From assembly GCA_000320545.1 (NCBI GenBank), contig ADNK01000504.1:1-20081 (forward strand): a stretch of DNA of 20,081 nt, in the 5' to 3' direction. Numbering within the stretch: position 1 is the first letter of the stretch; each line of letters opens with the position of its first letter. The position numbers were made by a program, and so were the translations under genes. This stretch comes from Bigelowiella natans CCMP2755. Taxonomy: Eukaryota; Cercozoa; Chlorarachniophyceae. This document shows positions 19,618 to 20,081 of the stretch, piece after piece. Under the pieces are notes generated by a model. The model saw only the letters and a program-made list of their open reading frames with translations. It had not been told where the DNA came from and ran no database searches.

Positions 19618-20081
19618 GTGCTCATTACCACCTCCTCCACCAGCACATTTATTCAATATAGAGCACACACTACTATTACAGTAACTAGTGGCGATGAGTG
19701 GATGAATCAATAATAATGATGATGATTATAACCGAAGTTAGACAGGGGAGAAAGAGGAAGAAGGAATCTAAAACCAACATCAATTATTATTATGACTGCT
19801 GTATCAATCAATCAATCAAAATACATACATGCATATGTAATACCACCACATCGGAAACCAAGACAGATTGAGGAAGGAAAACCAAAATAAAAAAACAATT
19901 ATCATGAGTTTATCACACTTCTCCTCCTCCTCCTCCTCCTCCTCCTCCTCCTCCTCACATGTATTACAATTTGTGAATTGGGAGTTGGAAGAATGTAGTG
20001 GGCTGCTATCGATCGATCGATCGATGGATGATATACCAACGATAACTTGCTGATCTCACTTCAAAACAAGAAAAATAAAGG
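19618..20081. other. Probable intron of the ELMO-like gene running off the window
   Basis: After donor GTGCTC at 19618 no clear phase-2 exon with flanking splice sites was found before the window ends, so the rest is taken as intron. It contains a (TCC/CTC)n run at about 19920-19957, a (CGAT)n run at about 20008-20026 and a short (CAAT)n near 19805. A further small exon here cannot be excluded. Confidence 0.5.
19920..19957. repeat. (CTC)n microsatellite
   Basis: About 12 CTC units, near the right edge. Confidence 0.9.

Noticed and set aside
1-20081. tRNA or rRNA genes
   Set aside because: No cloverleaf with matching A and B boxes and no rRNA-like block was recognised by eye. A tRNAscan or Infernal run would be decisive.

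Overview
This is a window of eukaryotic nuclear DNA from an intron-dense organism that I cannot place; a free-living protist or alga seems most likely. Genes are cut into very short exons (often 30-120 bp) by GT-AG introns, mostly 60-250 bp. Conserved protein motifs run continuously only when these introns are removed with matching phases. Introns and intergenic DNA are full of di- and trinucleotide microsatellites. I see no bacterial operon structure, no rRNA or tRNA, and no CRISPR array.

Layout, left to right. (1) 181-828 (+): last two exons of an acidic, low-complexity protein whose 5' part lies left of the window. (2) 829-1751: intergenic, with three copies of a palindromic motif. (3) 1752-4026 (-): a complete 12-exon EngB/YihA-family GTPase with all G motifs. 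(4) 4099-5771 (+): a 5-exon orphan gene encoding a basic protein, starting only about 70 bp from the GTPase start codon in divergent orientation. (5) 6487-7938 (-): an intronless two-finger C2H2 zinc-finger protein. (6) 8225-8598 (+): a possible tiny three-exon gene. (7) About 8.9-10.85 kb: a GC- and CpG-richer island with strong hairpins and no recognisable gene. (8) 11107-13924 (-): a complete homologue of SPRING1 (C12orf49, DUF2054), the Golgi membrane regulator of SREBP processing, with a cysteine-rich C-terminal extension. (9) 14451 to beyond 19617 (+): at least 19 exons of a protein with a ubiquitin-like region plus armadillo repeats of the ELMO or FHOD-formin type, followed by a coiled coil. 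It runs off the right edge, and its introns carry most of the microsatellites.

The genes do not form an obvious pathway. They are unrelated housekeeping or cell-biology functions: ribosome assembly, transcription, the Golgi secretory or sterol pathway, and Rho/Rac-actin signalling. Two divergent gene pairs (4026/4099 and 13924/14451) probably share promoter regions. Exon models were built by hand from splice sites, phase and protein motifs. The GTPase and SPRING1 cores are firm; first exons and unrecognised genes are less certain.
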